Source: Levilactobacillus andaensis (GTDB lineage: Bacteria; Bacillota; Bacilli; Lactobacillales; Lactobacillaceae). From it: a DNA stretch of 64,000 nt. The position numbers and the translations under genes were made by a program. Position 1 is the stretch's first letter, and each line of letters begins with the position of its first letter. Below are positions 34,780-43,878 of this stretch, one piece after another. Where the stretch lies: contig NZ_BOLP01000009.1 in NCBI RefSeq assembly GCF_016861695.1, positions 1 through 64,000 on the forward strand, read 5' to 3'. A model generated the notes under the pieces. It was not told the DNA's origin. It saw nothing but the letters and a program-made list of their open reading frames with translations, and ran no database searches.

Positions 34780-35744
34780 AACAGCGCGCCAATTGGTGGT
34801 ACGGCGGGATCCTAGGTCTTTTACTGGTGACCATCGCGCTTGCCCTCATGGCCGGGACGGTATGGCTGGGTCCGCGGCAGCTGAGCGTAGCGCTTAGCGA
34901 CCACGGCAGCCAGGCCTTCGTCACGGTCTTTTCGTTACGGGTACCCCGAATCTTGAGTAGTCTGGTGTGCGGCGGCAGTTTGGCCGTAGCCGGAGCCCTG
35001 TTTCAGGCCGTCTTTCGCAATCCGATTGCCGATCCCAGCATCTTAGGAATCAGTTCGGCGGCCGATTTCTTCAAATTGGGTGGGGCGATGCTCCTACCAT
35101 GGTTGCCCGGTCGTGAGTGGCTGATGGCACTATTAGGCGGCTTGGTCGCACTGGTCATTTTAACCAGTGGTCGGGCGCTGGCGGATCCGTACCGGTTGAT
35201 CATCGTCGGGGTTGCACTGGATGCGACCTTCGTGGGCTTACAACAGCTGCTCAGTAGTGGCGCGACCCAGGTCAGTCACAGCACCTTTAACGGCCTCACG
35301 TGGGCGGATGCCACGACGCTCCTGGTTCTAGGTGTCATTGGTCTGTTCGTAGCGCTATTATTGGCGCCCTGGGCGAATTATTTGAAATTAACGGATGCGG
35401 CCCTGAAAAATGTGGGGGTGCCCGTCAAGGTGATTCGCTGGAGCCTCCTGTTACTGGGGATGACGCTGGCGACCAGTGTCACGGCGGTCGTGGGCGCGAT
35501 TCCGTTTGTCGGTATCGTGGTCCCCAATGTCGCCCGGCGGCTAGTGGGTCACGACTATCAAACGTTGATTCCCTTTAGCATGCTGGCTGGTGCGTGGCTC
35601 ATGCTGGCGGCGGATACGTTGGGGCGGACGGTCATTGTCCCCAGCGAGATCTCGGCGGCGACCATGATGACCATTATCGGCGGACCATTTGTCATTATTC
35701 TCTTACAACGGGGGCGGGGACTTCATGGAATGTCAATACGTTAG
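34776..35744 (+). CDS. FecCD-family heme/iron ABC permease (IsdF-like)
   Basis: 322 residues with nine or ten membrane segments. FecCD landmarks include RVPRILSSLVCGGSLAVAGALFQ near the N-terminus, NPIADPSILGISS, and VGAIPFVGIVVPNVARRLVGHDYQTLIP near the C-terminus (the coupling-helix region). ATG at 34776 overlaps the preceding stop (ATGA). Homodimeric permease partner of the ATPase that follows. The context with NEAT proteins makes heme the likely cargo. Confidence 0.9.
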   Translation: MKQRANWWYGGILGLLLVTIALALMAGTVWLGPRQLSVALSDHGSQAFVTVFSLRVPRILSSLVCGGSLAVAGALFQAVFRNPIADPSILGISSAADFFKLGGAMLLPWLPGREWLMALLGGLVALVILTSGRALADPYRLIIVGVALDATFVGLQQLLSSGATQVSHSTFNGLTWADATTLLVLGVIGLFVALLLAPWANYLKLTDAALKNVGVPVKVIRWSLLLLGMTLATSVTAVVGAIPFVGIVVPNVARRLVGHDYQTLIPFSMLAGAWLMLAADTLGRTVIVPSEISAATMMTIIGGPFVIILLQRGRGLHGMSIR

Positions 35745-36495
35745 CTACCAATATCCGCACCAAAGTACAGGTATCGCGGACGTCACCGGAACGTTCCCAG
35801 CCGGTCAAGTGACGACCATCATCGGCCCAAATGGCGCGGGCAAGTCGACGCTGTTAAAATTGTTGGCGCGCCAACTCCCGGTCGCCAGTGGGCAGATTAC
35901 ATTGGCGGGCCAATCGTTGAACGAGTACACAGCTAAAACGTTAGCACAACAGGTTGCCATGGTAACCCAACGTCACCAACTGTATGACGACATGACGGTC
36001 AGCGAGGTCGTGAGGACGGGCCGGTTGCCCTATCATGGCCTGCTACAAACGGTGCCGGCAGCCGAAGTGACCCCTTATCTGGCGACGACTGGCTTGACGT
36101 CGTTAGCGGATGAACACGTTCAAAACCTATCGGGTGGTCAGCAGCAACGCGTCTGGCTGGCCGCGGCGTTGGCTCAAGAACCAGCGGTCTTATTACTAGA
36201 TGAGCCCACGACATATCTGGACGTGCATTATCAGCAAGCACTGATGCAGCAACTTCGCCAGCTCGCGGCCACGGGCATGACGGTGATTCAGGTCCTCCAC
36301 GATATCAATCAGGCGTTCCGGTTCAGCGACTGGCTTTGGCTCATTAAGCAGGGCCAACTCGTGACGCAAGGACGGCCAGAAGCGCTGCGACAGGCGGACC
36401 TATTAGCCGCAACGTTCCAGACACCGATTGAAATCGTTGATGTGCCACGGCTGGGGCCATACATTGTGCAAGTGCCAGAGGCTTCAGAAAATTAG
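35725..36495 (+). CDS. Iron/heme ABC transporter ATP-binding protein (FecE type)
   Basis: 256 residues. Walker A GPNGAGKST, Q-loop MVTQRHQLYDDMTV, signature [15 protein letters not shown], Walker B VLLLDEPTTYLDVHYQ and switch His in VLHDINQ are typical of FecE/FhuC ATPases. ATG at 35725 with GGGGGCGGGGAC upstream; it overlaps the permease by 20 bases, so the last three genes are coupled. It powers heme import if the binding protein is functional. Confidence 0.92.
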   Translation: MECQYVSYQYPHQSTGIADVTGTFPAGQVTTIIGPNGAGKSTLLKLLARQLPVASGQITLAGQSLNEYTAKTLAQQVAMVTQRHQLYDDMTVSEVVRTGRLPYHGLLQTVPAAEVTPYLATTGLTSLADEHVQNLSGGQQQRVWLAAALAQEPAVLLLDEPTTYLDVHYQQALMQQLRQLAATGMTVIQVLHDINQAFRFSDWLWLIKQGQLVTQGRPEALRQADLLAATFQTPIEIVDVPRLGPYIVQVPEASEN

Positions 36496-36510
36496 ATTGG
36501 TTTTAACTGG

Positions 36511-36697
36511 CCGCACTGCGGCTGCCAGGGATTCCGCCTGCTGTGGGGACGCTTCAGCCTGGAAGGGCACCAGTCTTCTCGCTCGCTTTGAAGCCACGAA
36601 GAACACGTGTCTCCAAAGTCGCCCATATTGTTAGCTAGCCAAAGGGCCAGCTAACAATATTACCACGGCCGGCTACATCCCTGGCCTCCTCCGGCTC
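36511..36697 (-). repeat. Dispersed structured repeat, class A, copy 5 (reverse)
   Basis: Minus-strand reading opens GAGCCGGAGGAGGCCAGGGA and closes near AGCCGCAGTGCGG. Variable hairpin ATATTGTTAGCT/AGCTAACAATAT, CTTTGGAG/CTTCAAAG, and AGACTGG/CCAGGCT. It starts 16 bases after the ATPase stop and faces it. Confidence 0.9.
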
Positions 36698-36804
36698 AGG
36701 TTGGTACTATCATGACAACTGCTGAAAGTTTTGTGGACGCAATATCTTTGGTCCAATGGATAGCGATTTTACGCTCAATCTTCCTAGCTGACTGAAGGCC
36801 ACTG

Positions 36805-36887
36805 TGTAAGCCGAGAGGTCGCCAGATATGGGCTCAGGCGCAACCCATATCTGGCGGTCGGCAAGGCGAAGGATGGACAGAGTTGCC
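36805..36887 (+). repeat. Dispersed structured repeat, class C, short copy
   Basis: TGTAAGCCGAGAGGTCGCCA opens it. CGCCAGATATGGG pairs with CCCATATCTGGCG across an 11-base loop; flanks CCGA/TCGG add pairs. AAGGCGAAGG and AGTTGCC at the right end also occur in the long copy at 43879-44062, which has about 100 extra internal bases. Bases 36698-36804 and 36888-36965 show nothing else. Confidence 0.8.
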
Positions 36888-36965
36888 TAATTTTTACGGT
36901 AATATCGGTGTTATACCGGGCTTAAACAGCATTTTGATACTTTCAACCTTCAGACTGTGATAATA

Positions 36966-37011
36966 AAAAGGAGTTGATCCAGCCATCATTCGGCTGAGTC
37001 AACTCCTTTTG
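36966..37011. terminator. Long bidirectional terminator
   Basis: AAAAGGAGTTGA and TCAACTCCTTTT pair, with AGCC/GGCT inside. A- and T-runs flank the stem. It lies in a gene-free stretch between two repeat copies, some 470 bases past the last gene. Confidence 0.8.
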
Positions 37012-37159
37012 TCTGAACTGAGAGCTTCAATTTATTTGCTGCGCTAAGGATAGTGTAATGGCTAACCGTGACCAACGATATCGTCAGTAATCAGCAGCCA
37101 TCCACAGAAGAGACCAACCACCACACGACATAATGCTTGTCGCAACAGTGATCAATCTC

Positions 37160-37339
37160 AGCCGAAGGAAGCCAGGGACGAAGCCAGCTGTGTCGACGGT
37201 GTTAGCCGGGGTTCTTTCCCGGGTTACAGCGTGGGACGACCTTGGAGCCACGCGATTTGTGCGGGGCTTCAAGTCGAGGTGGAAGCCAAAGGCTGGAACC
37301 GACCCCATAGCAGGCGCAGTCCCTGAAAGCCGCAGGCGG
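37160..37339 (+). repeat. Dispersed structured repeat, class B, copy 7
   Basis: Near-identical to 12960-13139, with a handful of changes, e.g. GGGACG-A-AGCC and CTTGGAGCCACGCG. Same helices. It lies past the 3' end of the minus-strand ppx gene and faces it. Confidence 0.88.
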
Positions 37340-37392
37340 CCACCTTTGAGCACGTCCTGGTTTTAATCTTGGTCCTAAGGCACTAACACAGC

Positions 37393-38328
37393 CTATTCCG
37401 GATGGCTCTTGATTTCGTTGATGCGGTCGAAGAGGATGCCATCGCGTAAGCCGGCGTTGGAGAAGGTGATCTGCTGCGAATCCAGTAACCGCATTAGCAG
37501 GGCGACCGGAATCAGTCCGCCAATGATAATGTCAGCGCGATCCTTGGACAGGCCGGGCACCTTCTTCCGCCCAGCCAAATCGAGGCCCAGCAACTGCGTC
37601 AGGGTGGCGTAAACGTCGGTGGCCGTCAGCTTGTAGCCGTGAACGTCTTCAAAGTTGAGAAAGTTCTTCTTGCGGCGGTTGATCTTCGCGAGCGTCCGGT
37701 TGGCGCCGCCCAGCCCGATGACGGGTAAGTTGGCAGCTTCTCTGAGCCACCAGACGTCATTTAGGACGTTGTTGACGAAGGTCATGGCGGCGAACAGGGA
37801 GTCGGCTTGGATACGGTCGCTTTCCAGGTAGGTCTGTGACAGGGTCACGGAGCCCAACGGAATGGAGACGACCTGTTTCATTTGCCGATTTTGGACCAGA
37901 ATCAGTTCGGATGAGGCACCACCCGTATCGACCAATAGACCATTGACGATGGGCAGGGTATTGACCACACCCAGGTAGTCGTAACGGGCTTCATTAGCCC
38001 CGGAGATGACGGTAAACGTCAGGCCGAGTTGTTCCTTGACCTGTTTCAAAAATTGTTTCTGGTTGCTAGCTTGGCGGACCGCGGCCGTGGCAACGGCTTT
38101 GATCTGCTTGTGTTCAAGCTGGTCGTAGATGGTTTTAAAGTCGGTCAACGCGGCCAACGTCCGTTCAATGGCGACGGGTTGGAGGAGTTGTTCATCCCCC
38201 ATATTTTCCGACAGCCGGACGTAACGTTTGACTTGATTAACGGTTTTGTAGTTGCCAGCATCGTCGATCTCGCTGATGGTCATTCGGACCGAGTTTGATC
38301 CCAGATCAATGACGACTAAGTTTTCCAT
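37393..38328 (-). CDS. Exopolyphosphatase, Ppx/GppA family (short form)
   Basis: 311 residues with the actin-like ASKHA fold: NLVVIDLGSNSVRM binds phosphate, and GANEARYDYLGV, VDTGGASSEL and VIGLGGANRTLAKI are conserved. It hydrolyses terminal phosphates from polyphosphate or pppGpp. ATG at 38328 is separated by one base from the ppk stop; a TTG at 38349 inside ppk is a less likely start. Last gene of a ppx-ppk-ppx minus-strand operon. Confidence 0.9.
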   Translation of the reverse strand: MENLVVIDLGSNSVRMTISEIDDAGNYKTVNQVKRYVRLSENMGDEQLLQPVAIERTLAALTDFKTIYDQLEHKQIKAVATAAVRQASNQKQFLKQVKEQLGLTFTVISGANEARYDYLGVVNTLPIVNGLLVDTGGASSELILVQNRQMKQVVSIPLGSVTLSQTYLESDRIQADSLFAAMTFVNNVLNDVWWLREAANLPVIGLGGANRTLAKINRRKKNFLNFEDVHGYKLTATDVYATLTQLLGLDLAGRKKVPGLSKDRADIIIGGLIPVALLMRLLDSQQITFSNAGLRDGILFDRINEIKSHPE

Positions 38329-38329
38329 A

Positions 38330-40495
38330 TTATTCAGGACTCCGATCAATGGGGGATTTTGGTTGATTCTTGGGACTCAACATCGGCTTAAAATGCCGGG
38401 GGGCATTGGTGGCCTTCTCGTGATGCGTGGTGGCCGCCTTGATACGGACCGCCGCTTGCGTCATGAATTGTTCCTGGGCATCCAGTTGTTCCAGGCCACG
38501 CCGGTCGACGCGCGTGTAAGTCCGGTCGGCTAGCAGCACCCGCGTCTTGACGTTATCATGCCAGAGCGTGGAGAAAATGTCAAAGACCTCTTGGCGTAAG
38601 TCGGGCTGCAAAATTGGGAAGAGCAGTTCGACCCGCCGATTGAGGTTCCGGGTCATGAGGTCGGCACTGGAGAGGTAAACTTGGGGATCACCGGCGTTCG
38701 CAAAGCCGTAGATCCGGCTATGTTCCAGGTAACGGCCAACAATGGAGTGGACCTCGATATTGTCACTGAGCTCGGGAATACCGACGTTCAAGCAGCAGAT
38801 TCCCCGGACGATTAATTTCACGTGGACGCCCGCGTGAGAAGCCTCATAGAGCTTGGCAATCATGGCGGAGTCGGACAGCGAATTCATCTTCATTTCGATC
38901 CAGGCCGGCTGATTGGCCTTGGCGTTGACGATTTCCTGGTCGATCTTGGCCGTGATGAAGTCGCGAATGCCATCTGGTGACATGTGTAGCTGATGGAAGT
39001 ACGGTGGTTCCGAGTAGCCTGACAGCATATTGAAAATGTTGGAGGCGTCGATCCCCATGTCGGTGTTGGTGGTCATCAAGCCGAGGTCGGTGTAGAAGTG
39101 GGCGGTCACATCGTTGTAGTTCCCAGTCCCCATGTGCATGTAGCGCCGAATGCCGTCCGGTTCCCGCCGAACGATCAGGGTCAGCTTACAGTGCGTCTTC
39201 AACCCGATCAAACCGTAGATGACGTGACAGCCCATCTTTTCCAGTTGTTGGGCCCAGTGGACGTTGTTTTCTTCGTCGAACCGCGCCTTAACTTCGACTA
39301 ACACGGTCACCTGTTTGCCATTTTGCGCGGCGTTCCCCAGGTACTTAATGATCGGGGAGTTCGCGGAGACCCGGTACAAGGTCATCTTAATGGCCAAAAC
39401 GCCGTCGTCACAGGCGGCCTGGCGAATCAGTTCGGTCACGGCCGCAAAGGTGTCATAGGGGTGGTGGACCAAGACGTCGTGTTGCCGAATGGTCTTAAAA
39501 ACGTCATCGTCCGGTTGCAGGCCAGGCGTCCGCGCGGCGGTGAACTTCGGGTAGCTCTCATCGTCATGACCGTCGATCTGCTTGGTCAATTTGCTGAGGA
39601 AGGTCAGGTCGATGGGACCACCGATTTCGTAAACAGCGTATTCGGGAACCTTGATGGATGAGGTCAACCGTTGCCGTAGCGACTGGCTGATGCCGGCTTC
39701 GACCTCTAGCCGCACGGCGCCACCGTGTTCACGTTTCTTCAGCTGTTGTTCGACTTCCTTTAACAGGTCGGACGTATCCTCTTCGGCAACGTCTAAGTCC
39801 ATGTCCCGGATGACCCGGTAATTGGCCGCTTCCTTGACCTGATAGCCGATGAAGAGGTTGCCAATAAAGGTCTTGATGATGTCTTCAAGCATGATGAAGT
39901 CGTTGTCGGCACCCGGCAGATTCACGGTCCGCGGGAAGATCTCGGGGACTTGAACCGTGGCGAAACGCTTGTCCTTCTTGTCGCCGTTCTTGTAGAGGCG
40001 CAACGCGATGTTCAACGTGTTGTTGCCGATGAATGGGAACGGCCGCGAACTATCGACGGCCATGGGCGTGAGGGCCGGAGAGATTTCGTCGTTGAAGTAT
40101 TTTTCAATAAATTTGTGCTGTTGCGGCGTTAATTCTCGAGGTGTCAGCACGTGGACGTTCAAATTGGCCAGTAGGGGCAGCAGCATCCGGTTGAGCGTCG
40201 AGTATTGCTTGACCACCTGGTCGTGAGCCTTGGCGTTGACGGCCAGTAGTTGGGCCTCGGCAGTCATTCCGGAAGCGTCCGGTTTGGGATAGTTAACGGC
40301 GGCTAGTTTGGAGAGTGAGGCCACGCGGACCATGAAGAATTCGTCGACGTTACTCTGGGTGATGCCTAGAAAACGGACCCGTTCGAGTAAGGGAATCGCT
40401 TTATCCCGGGCCTCTTCTAAGACCCGGTCGTTGAAGTCGAGCCAGCTGAGTTCCCGGTTGGTATAGTATTTAGGTTTCGTATAATCCAACGTCAT
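38330..40495 (-). CDS. ppk: Polyphosphate kinase
   Basis: 721 residues. PPK1 layout: N-terminal domain (YTNRELSWLDFNDRVLEEA), head domain, and two PLD-like C-terminal domains with KARFDEENN, GLKTHCKLTLIVR (the phospho-His) and YLSSADLMTRNLNRRVELLFPI. It reversibly transfers ATP gamma-phosphate to polyphosphate. AAAGGAGG lies before the ATG. Its start overlaps the stop of the upstream ppx by four bases. Confidence 0.97.
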   Translation of the reverse strand: MTLDYTKPKYYTNRELSWLDFNDRVLEEARDKAIPLLERVRFLGITQSNVDEFFMVRVASLSKLAAVNYPKPDASGMTAEAQLLAVNAKAHDQVVKQYSTLNRMLLPLLANLNVHVLTPRELTPQQHKFIEKYFNDEISPALTPMAVDSSRPFPFIGNNTLNIALRLYKNGDKKDKRFATVQVPEIFPRTVNLPGADNDFIMLEDIIKTFIGNLFIGYQVKEAANYRVIRDMDLDVAEEDTSDLLKEVEQQLKKREHGGAVRLEVEAGISQSLRQRLTSSIKVPEYAVYEIGGPIDLTFLSKLTKQIDGHDDESYPKFTAARTPGLQPDDDVFKTIRQHDVLVHHPYDTFAAVTELIRQAACDDGVLAIKMTLYRVSANSPIIKYLGNAAQNGKQVTVLVEVKARFDEENNVHWAQQLEKMGCHVIYGLIGLKTHCKLTLIVRREPDGIRRYMHMGTGNYNDVTAHFYTDLGLMTTNTDMGIDASNIFNMLSGYSEPPYFHQLHMSPDGIRDFITAKIDQEIVNAKANQPAWIEMKMNSLSDSAMIAKLYEASHAGVHVKLIVRGICCLNVGIPELSDNIEVHSIVGRYLEHSRIYGFANAGDPQVYLSSADLMTRNLNRRVELLFPILQPDLRQEVFDIFSTLWHDNVKTRVLLADRTYTRVDRRGLEQLDAQEQFMTQAAVRIKAATTHHEKATNAPRHFKPMLSPKNQPKSPIDRSPE

Positions 40496-42021
40496 TTGTG
40501 TAACCTCCTTTGTTTCAATACGGGTTGGAGCCCGAAGACGTCAGTAAAGAATTGCGCCTTGTAGTTGAAGGCCCAGCGGATCAAGGACAGTTCGTCGTCG
40601 CTGAAGACGGTGATGATGACCTTGTTGGTGCGGACGGAAACGGAGATTTTCTGGATGGTTTGTTGATGCGCATCATCCAGGGCATCTGCTATCCGTAAGA
40701 TAGCGGATAACTTGGCGACCGTCAGCCGCTTTTCGGGATCCAATAGGCGGAAATGTGCCAGATCCTCGGCGGGTGTGCGCGTACTGTGATACCGGGAAAC
40801 GGCGGCGATAATCTGTGTTTCCTCGGCGGACAACCCCAACATTTCGGATTGCTTTAACACGTAATCCGAGTGCAAATAGTGCTCGTGGGTGTCGATGAAG
40901 CCACCGATGTCATGGACGATGGCGGCGACCTGCAGTAACAGTCGGTCACGAGTCGTCAAATGATGTAACGTCCGTAATTGATCGAATAAGTGCAACGAAA
41001 ATTTACGAACCAGTTCCATGTGATGGGGTTCGACCCGGTAGCGGTGAGCGAGGTCATCGGCGGCCGCTAAGATCTGGTTCTCGAAGTGGTACTTGTGGTA
41101 GCCGGCTTCGATGGCCTGGTTGGTGGTCAAGCCGTCGAGCACGTTTAAGTTGACCAGGTGGAGCTTGTCGGCGTGAACGACCGTCAGCAGTTTTTGAATC
41201 AACAGGACTTCGGGTAAGACGAGCTCGACGTTTTCCTCGGTCAAATGTAGGCGTTCCATTAAGTACTGATTAGAGGCACCAGCCACTTCGTTTGTAAACT
41301 TAGTAAATTGTTTACGCGATAAGGTGTGACTGATCTGGTCGTTCGGAATAAAATAGTTATTTATGGGGGCGGCACCAATCAAGATGACTTGGTTGGACGA
41401 GGTCCGGAGGTTATGCGGTAAGAACCGGTAGAAGTCGTCGACCTTGCTGTTGATGTAATCATCTAAGACATCGACCGGATTAGGGGCCGTTGCTCGCAGG
41501 TTCTGGAGAACTTCTTTGATTCGAATTGGTCCGAGCTTCATGTTGTGTGAAGCGACCAGACTACCACTGCCAAAGAAGGACAGGGTCGTGCTGCCGGAGT
41601 TCAACCCAATAATTGCGGCGTGATCCTGAACCAGCTCGGCATAGTTGTCGAGGTGCAGGGCAATCGCCTCGTTACGCACGAAGGACTCCTCCCCCAAGGA
41701 GAGCCACTCGATGTGTAATCCGGTGCGAACAAAGAGTTGATCACGGATAAATTCGGCATTGGGTGCCGTTGAGAGGGCTTGTGACCCCCAGATACGGTAG
41801 TTGGTCACGCCGTCGTCCTTGAGAACTTGTAGAAACCCGCGCAACGCTTCCACGGCATCGGCAACGGTTTCAAAATCGATCTCTTCATGGTTGTAAATAT
41901 TTTCCCCAATGGCAACGGTCGATTTTACCCGTTCAACTTGGGTTCCCGTTTTCAGATTAACAATCGATAATTCCATGCTAGAAACGTTTACTAGGATGGC
42001 GCCAAAATAATCATCAGCCAT
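40492..42021 (-). CDS. Exopolyphosphatase with C-terminal HD domain
   Basis: 509 residues. The first 300 are a Ppx/GppA ASKHA pair (ILVNVSSMELSIVNL, GLNSGSTTLSFFGSG). Residues about 310-480 form an HD-type domain with HDIGGFIDTHEHYLHSDYVL. The phosphate-binding DLGSNS loop is replaced by LVNVSSME, so catalytic ability is less certain than in the short paralogue. First gene of the operon. Confidence 0.88.
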   Translation of the reverse strand: MADDYFGAILVNVSSMELSIVNLKTGTQVERVKSTVAIGENIYNHEEIDFETVADAVEALRGFLQVLKDDGVTNYRIWGSQALSTAPNAEFIRDQLFVRTGLHIEWLSLGEESFVRNEAIALHLDNYAELVQDHAAIIGLNSGSTTLSFFGSGSLVASHNMKLGPIRIKEVLQNLRATAPNPVDVLDDYINSKVDDFYRFLPHNLRTSSNQVILIGAAPINNYFIPNDQISHTLSRKQFTKFTNEVAGASNQYLMERLHLTEENVELVLPEVLLIQKLLTVVHADKLHLVNLNVLDGLTTNQAIEAGYHKYHFENQILAAADDLAHRYRVEPHHMELVRKFSLHLFDQLRTLHHLTTRDRLLLQVAAIVHDIGGFIDTHEHYLHSDYVLKQSEMLGLSAEETQIIAAVSRYHSTRTPAEDLAHFRLLDPEKRLTVAKLSAILRIADALDDAHQQTIQKISVSVRTNKVIITVFSDDELSLIRWAFNYKAQFFTDVFGLQPVLKQRRLHK

Positions 42022-42048
42022 AAACTCATCTACTTTCCCTAAAAATTT

Positions 42049-42870
42049 TTAGTCGGTAAAGACTTGGTTGTCCATGATCACCCGTTCCAAGTGCTTTTCG
42101 GTCCGCTGACTTTCTGGCGGAAGGGCCATGTAGTCTCCATACATACGCGTCAAAATGATAGCATACGTTGCGGGGACCTGAACCGTTAAATGCTCAAAGG
42201 GCACGGGGGTTAGGTCGCTTAACTCCGCAACGGGAAAGACTTCCTTCATGTAGCCGTATTGTGACGCGAGATTTTTGACCTGCAGGAGGGAAGCGTCGTC
42301 TTGGTATTGGGTCATGACGGCATCCCGTTCGGCCTTTAAGGCGTTGGTCTCAGCGAGTTGTTCCGGTGACAACGGGCTCTGCAGCTTCCGTAAGGGATTG
42401 TCGACCAGATGGTAGCGCAGTTGGAAGAGAATCCGGGTATTTAGCAGCTGGAATTTCGCCATTTGCTCACGTTGGAGACTGGTATCTAATGGAATCCGGT
42501 CTAATGGAAAAATGTCGATAAAGATGCCTTTACGGGCGTTGTTGATGTTATTTTTTTCTTCAATATAAGTGTTGCGGTCGAGTAGCTTGGCATAGCTCAG
42601 GCCGTAATTTTCGTCGGTAGTGGGCGTTTGTAAGAAGTAGTGGGTGTCGGCTAGTAACGCGGGTGCTTGGGCCAGCAGGCGGTCGTAGTCGGTTCGTAGC
42701 AGGCCCACGTCGACATCGTCGTCCCAGGGGATAAATCCCTGATGACGAATGGCCCCCAGTAGCGAGCCCCCCATGAGAAAGTAGGGGAGATCGAGTTGCT
42801 GGCAGAGCTGAATGAACTGGGCAAGGTTACCCAATTCGACTTGATGAATCCGATCGATTAAACGCGGCAT
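42049..42870 (-). CDS. LicD-family phosphotransferase
   Basis: 273 residues. FLMGGSLLGAIRHQGFIPWDDDVDVGL is the LicD/fukutin nucleotidyltransferase motif with the DDDVD metal cluster, and IFIDIFPLDRIP follows. Family members attach phosphocholine or similar groups to teichoic acids and glycans. AGGAAAGG lies before the ATG. It sits between the polyphosphate operon and a lipoprotein gene on the same strand, which does not reveal its acceptor. Confidence 0.88.
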   Translation of the reverse strand: MPRLIDRIHQVELGNLAQFIQLCQQLDLPYFLMGGSLLGAIRHQGFIPWDDDVDVGLLRTDYDRLLAQAPALLADTHYFLQTPTTDENYGLSYAKLLDRNTYIEEKNNINNARKGIFIDIFPLDRIPLDTSLQREQMAKFQLLNTRILFQLRYHLVDNPLRKLQSPLSPEQLAETNALKAERDAVMTQYQDDASLLQVKNLASQYGYMKEVFPVAELSDLTPVPFEHLTVQVPATYAIILTRMYGDYMALPPESQRTEKHLERVIMDNQVFTD

Positions 42871-42892
42871 AGGCGAGTCCTTTCCTGAAACA

Positions 42893-43489
42893 CTAATTGA
42901 GTGGGTAGCGGCTAACGTGAATGACTTGGTGATGGGTGTCCTTAAAGGTGACCGTCACGGGTTGGGTCGTCTTGGGTTCAAATGTTGCCAGCCCGGTGAC
43001 GGATTTACCAGCCTTGACGGGCATGACGGTGCGGTTCAATTTGTTATTGTCCGTGGTCTGGCTGGTGGTGAAGGCGAGATTCCCGGTCCCCAGCTTCTTC
43101 CCGTTCTGGGTGGCACTTACGGCGCCTTGCCAGATGTCGGCGGGGATGATCTCCTTAGTCTGATGGTTGGTCACAGTATAATAGAGAACAAACAAGTTCC
43201 GATTGGCCGTGGCACTGGCGGTGACCTTTTCCCCGGTCAGCTTGAAGGTCACGTGGTCAATGGTAAATTGTTGATGATCAAAGGTTGCAGTCTTAGCCTG
43301 AGAAGAACTACTAGCGCTAACCTTCTTAGATGAGGTTGCCTGGCTGGAACTGGAACGCGAGCTCTTGGCCGTGGCTGACGATTGTTGCGAGTGACTGTTG
43401 GTCTCCGGTTCCTGTTGGCTGGGCGAACCGCACCCCGCTAGTAACAGAAGCAGGCTCCCCAGAGCGGCGAGATTTTTAACGTGTGACAT
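42893..43489 (-). CDS. Lipoprotein with DUF5067-like domain
   Basis: 198 residues. Signal peptide with lipobox LLAGC (Cys20), then a Ser/Gln/Thr-rich linker to about 65, then one beta-sandwich domain (FKLTGEKVTASATANRNLFVLYYTVTNHQ). The shape matches DUF5067/DUF4352 immunoglobulin-like lipoproteins of lactobacilli; function unknown. AAGGGGGAAA precedes the ATG. It may share a transcript with the LicD gene 22 bases downstream. Confidence 0.8.
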   Translation of the reverse strand: MSHVKNLAALGSLLLLLAGCGSPSQQEPETNSHSQQSSATAKSSRSSSSQATSSKKVSASSSSQAKTATFDHQQFTIDHVTFKLTGEKVTASATANRNLFVLYYTVTNHQTKEIIPADIWQGAVSATQNGKKLGTGNLAFTTSQTTDNNKLNRTVMPVKAGKSVTGLATFEPKTTQPVTVTFKDTHHQVIHVSRYPLN

Positions 43490-43575
43490 GTATACTTTCC
43501 CCCTTGAAATAAATGCAATTAAATTGTGTTACTGTTTAAGCGCTGTCATCTTTAGGATTGACAGTGTGAGCTGGT

Positions 43576-43618
43576 CCGCACCGCGGCTGGAGACATTTTT
43601 GGCTGTCTCCAGCTCTGA
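43576..43618. repeat. Short remnant of the dispersed repeat
   Basis: The 43 bases keep only the outer ends of reversed class A copies (CCGCACCGCGGCTG and AGCTCTGA). The closing stem is replaced by CTGGAGAC/GTCTCCAG. It looks like a copy whose interior was lost, or a minimal member of the family. Confidence 0.6.
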
Positions 43619-43878
43619 TTGTGTGTTGCCAGGATAATCACCGCAGATAATTAAGAATTTTCAATATTTAGTCAACATCCATAGTGAGGACAGCAGATGA
43701 ATGGCAGTTGGCCCAGTAATCGGTTATTATTACGAATGGACGACTAAATCCGAGTTGTGGTTATCTTCACTATACCGTTTGCCTAGCAGCCAGCAGAAGT
43801 TCGGTCAAATGACCACGCTTACCAATTAGATGACTGACCAACGTAAAAGTAAGAGCTAATGTTGACATAGGACTACAA

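Noticed and set aside
37133-37366. Frames on both strands over the class B repeat
   Set aside because: They arise from the G+C-rich repeat itself; similar frames appear in the other copies and none has a binding site.
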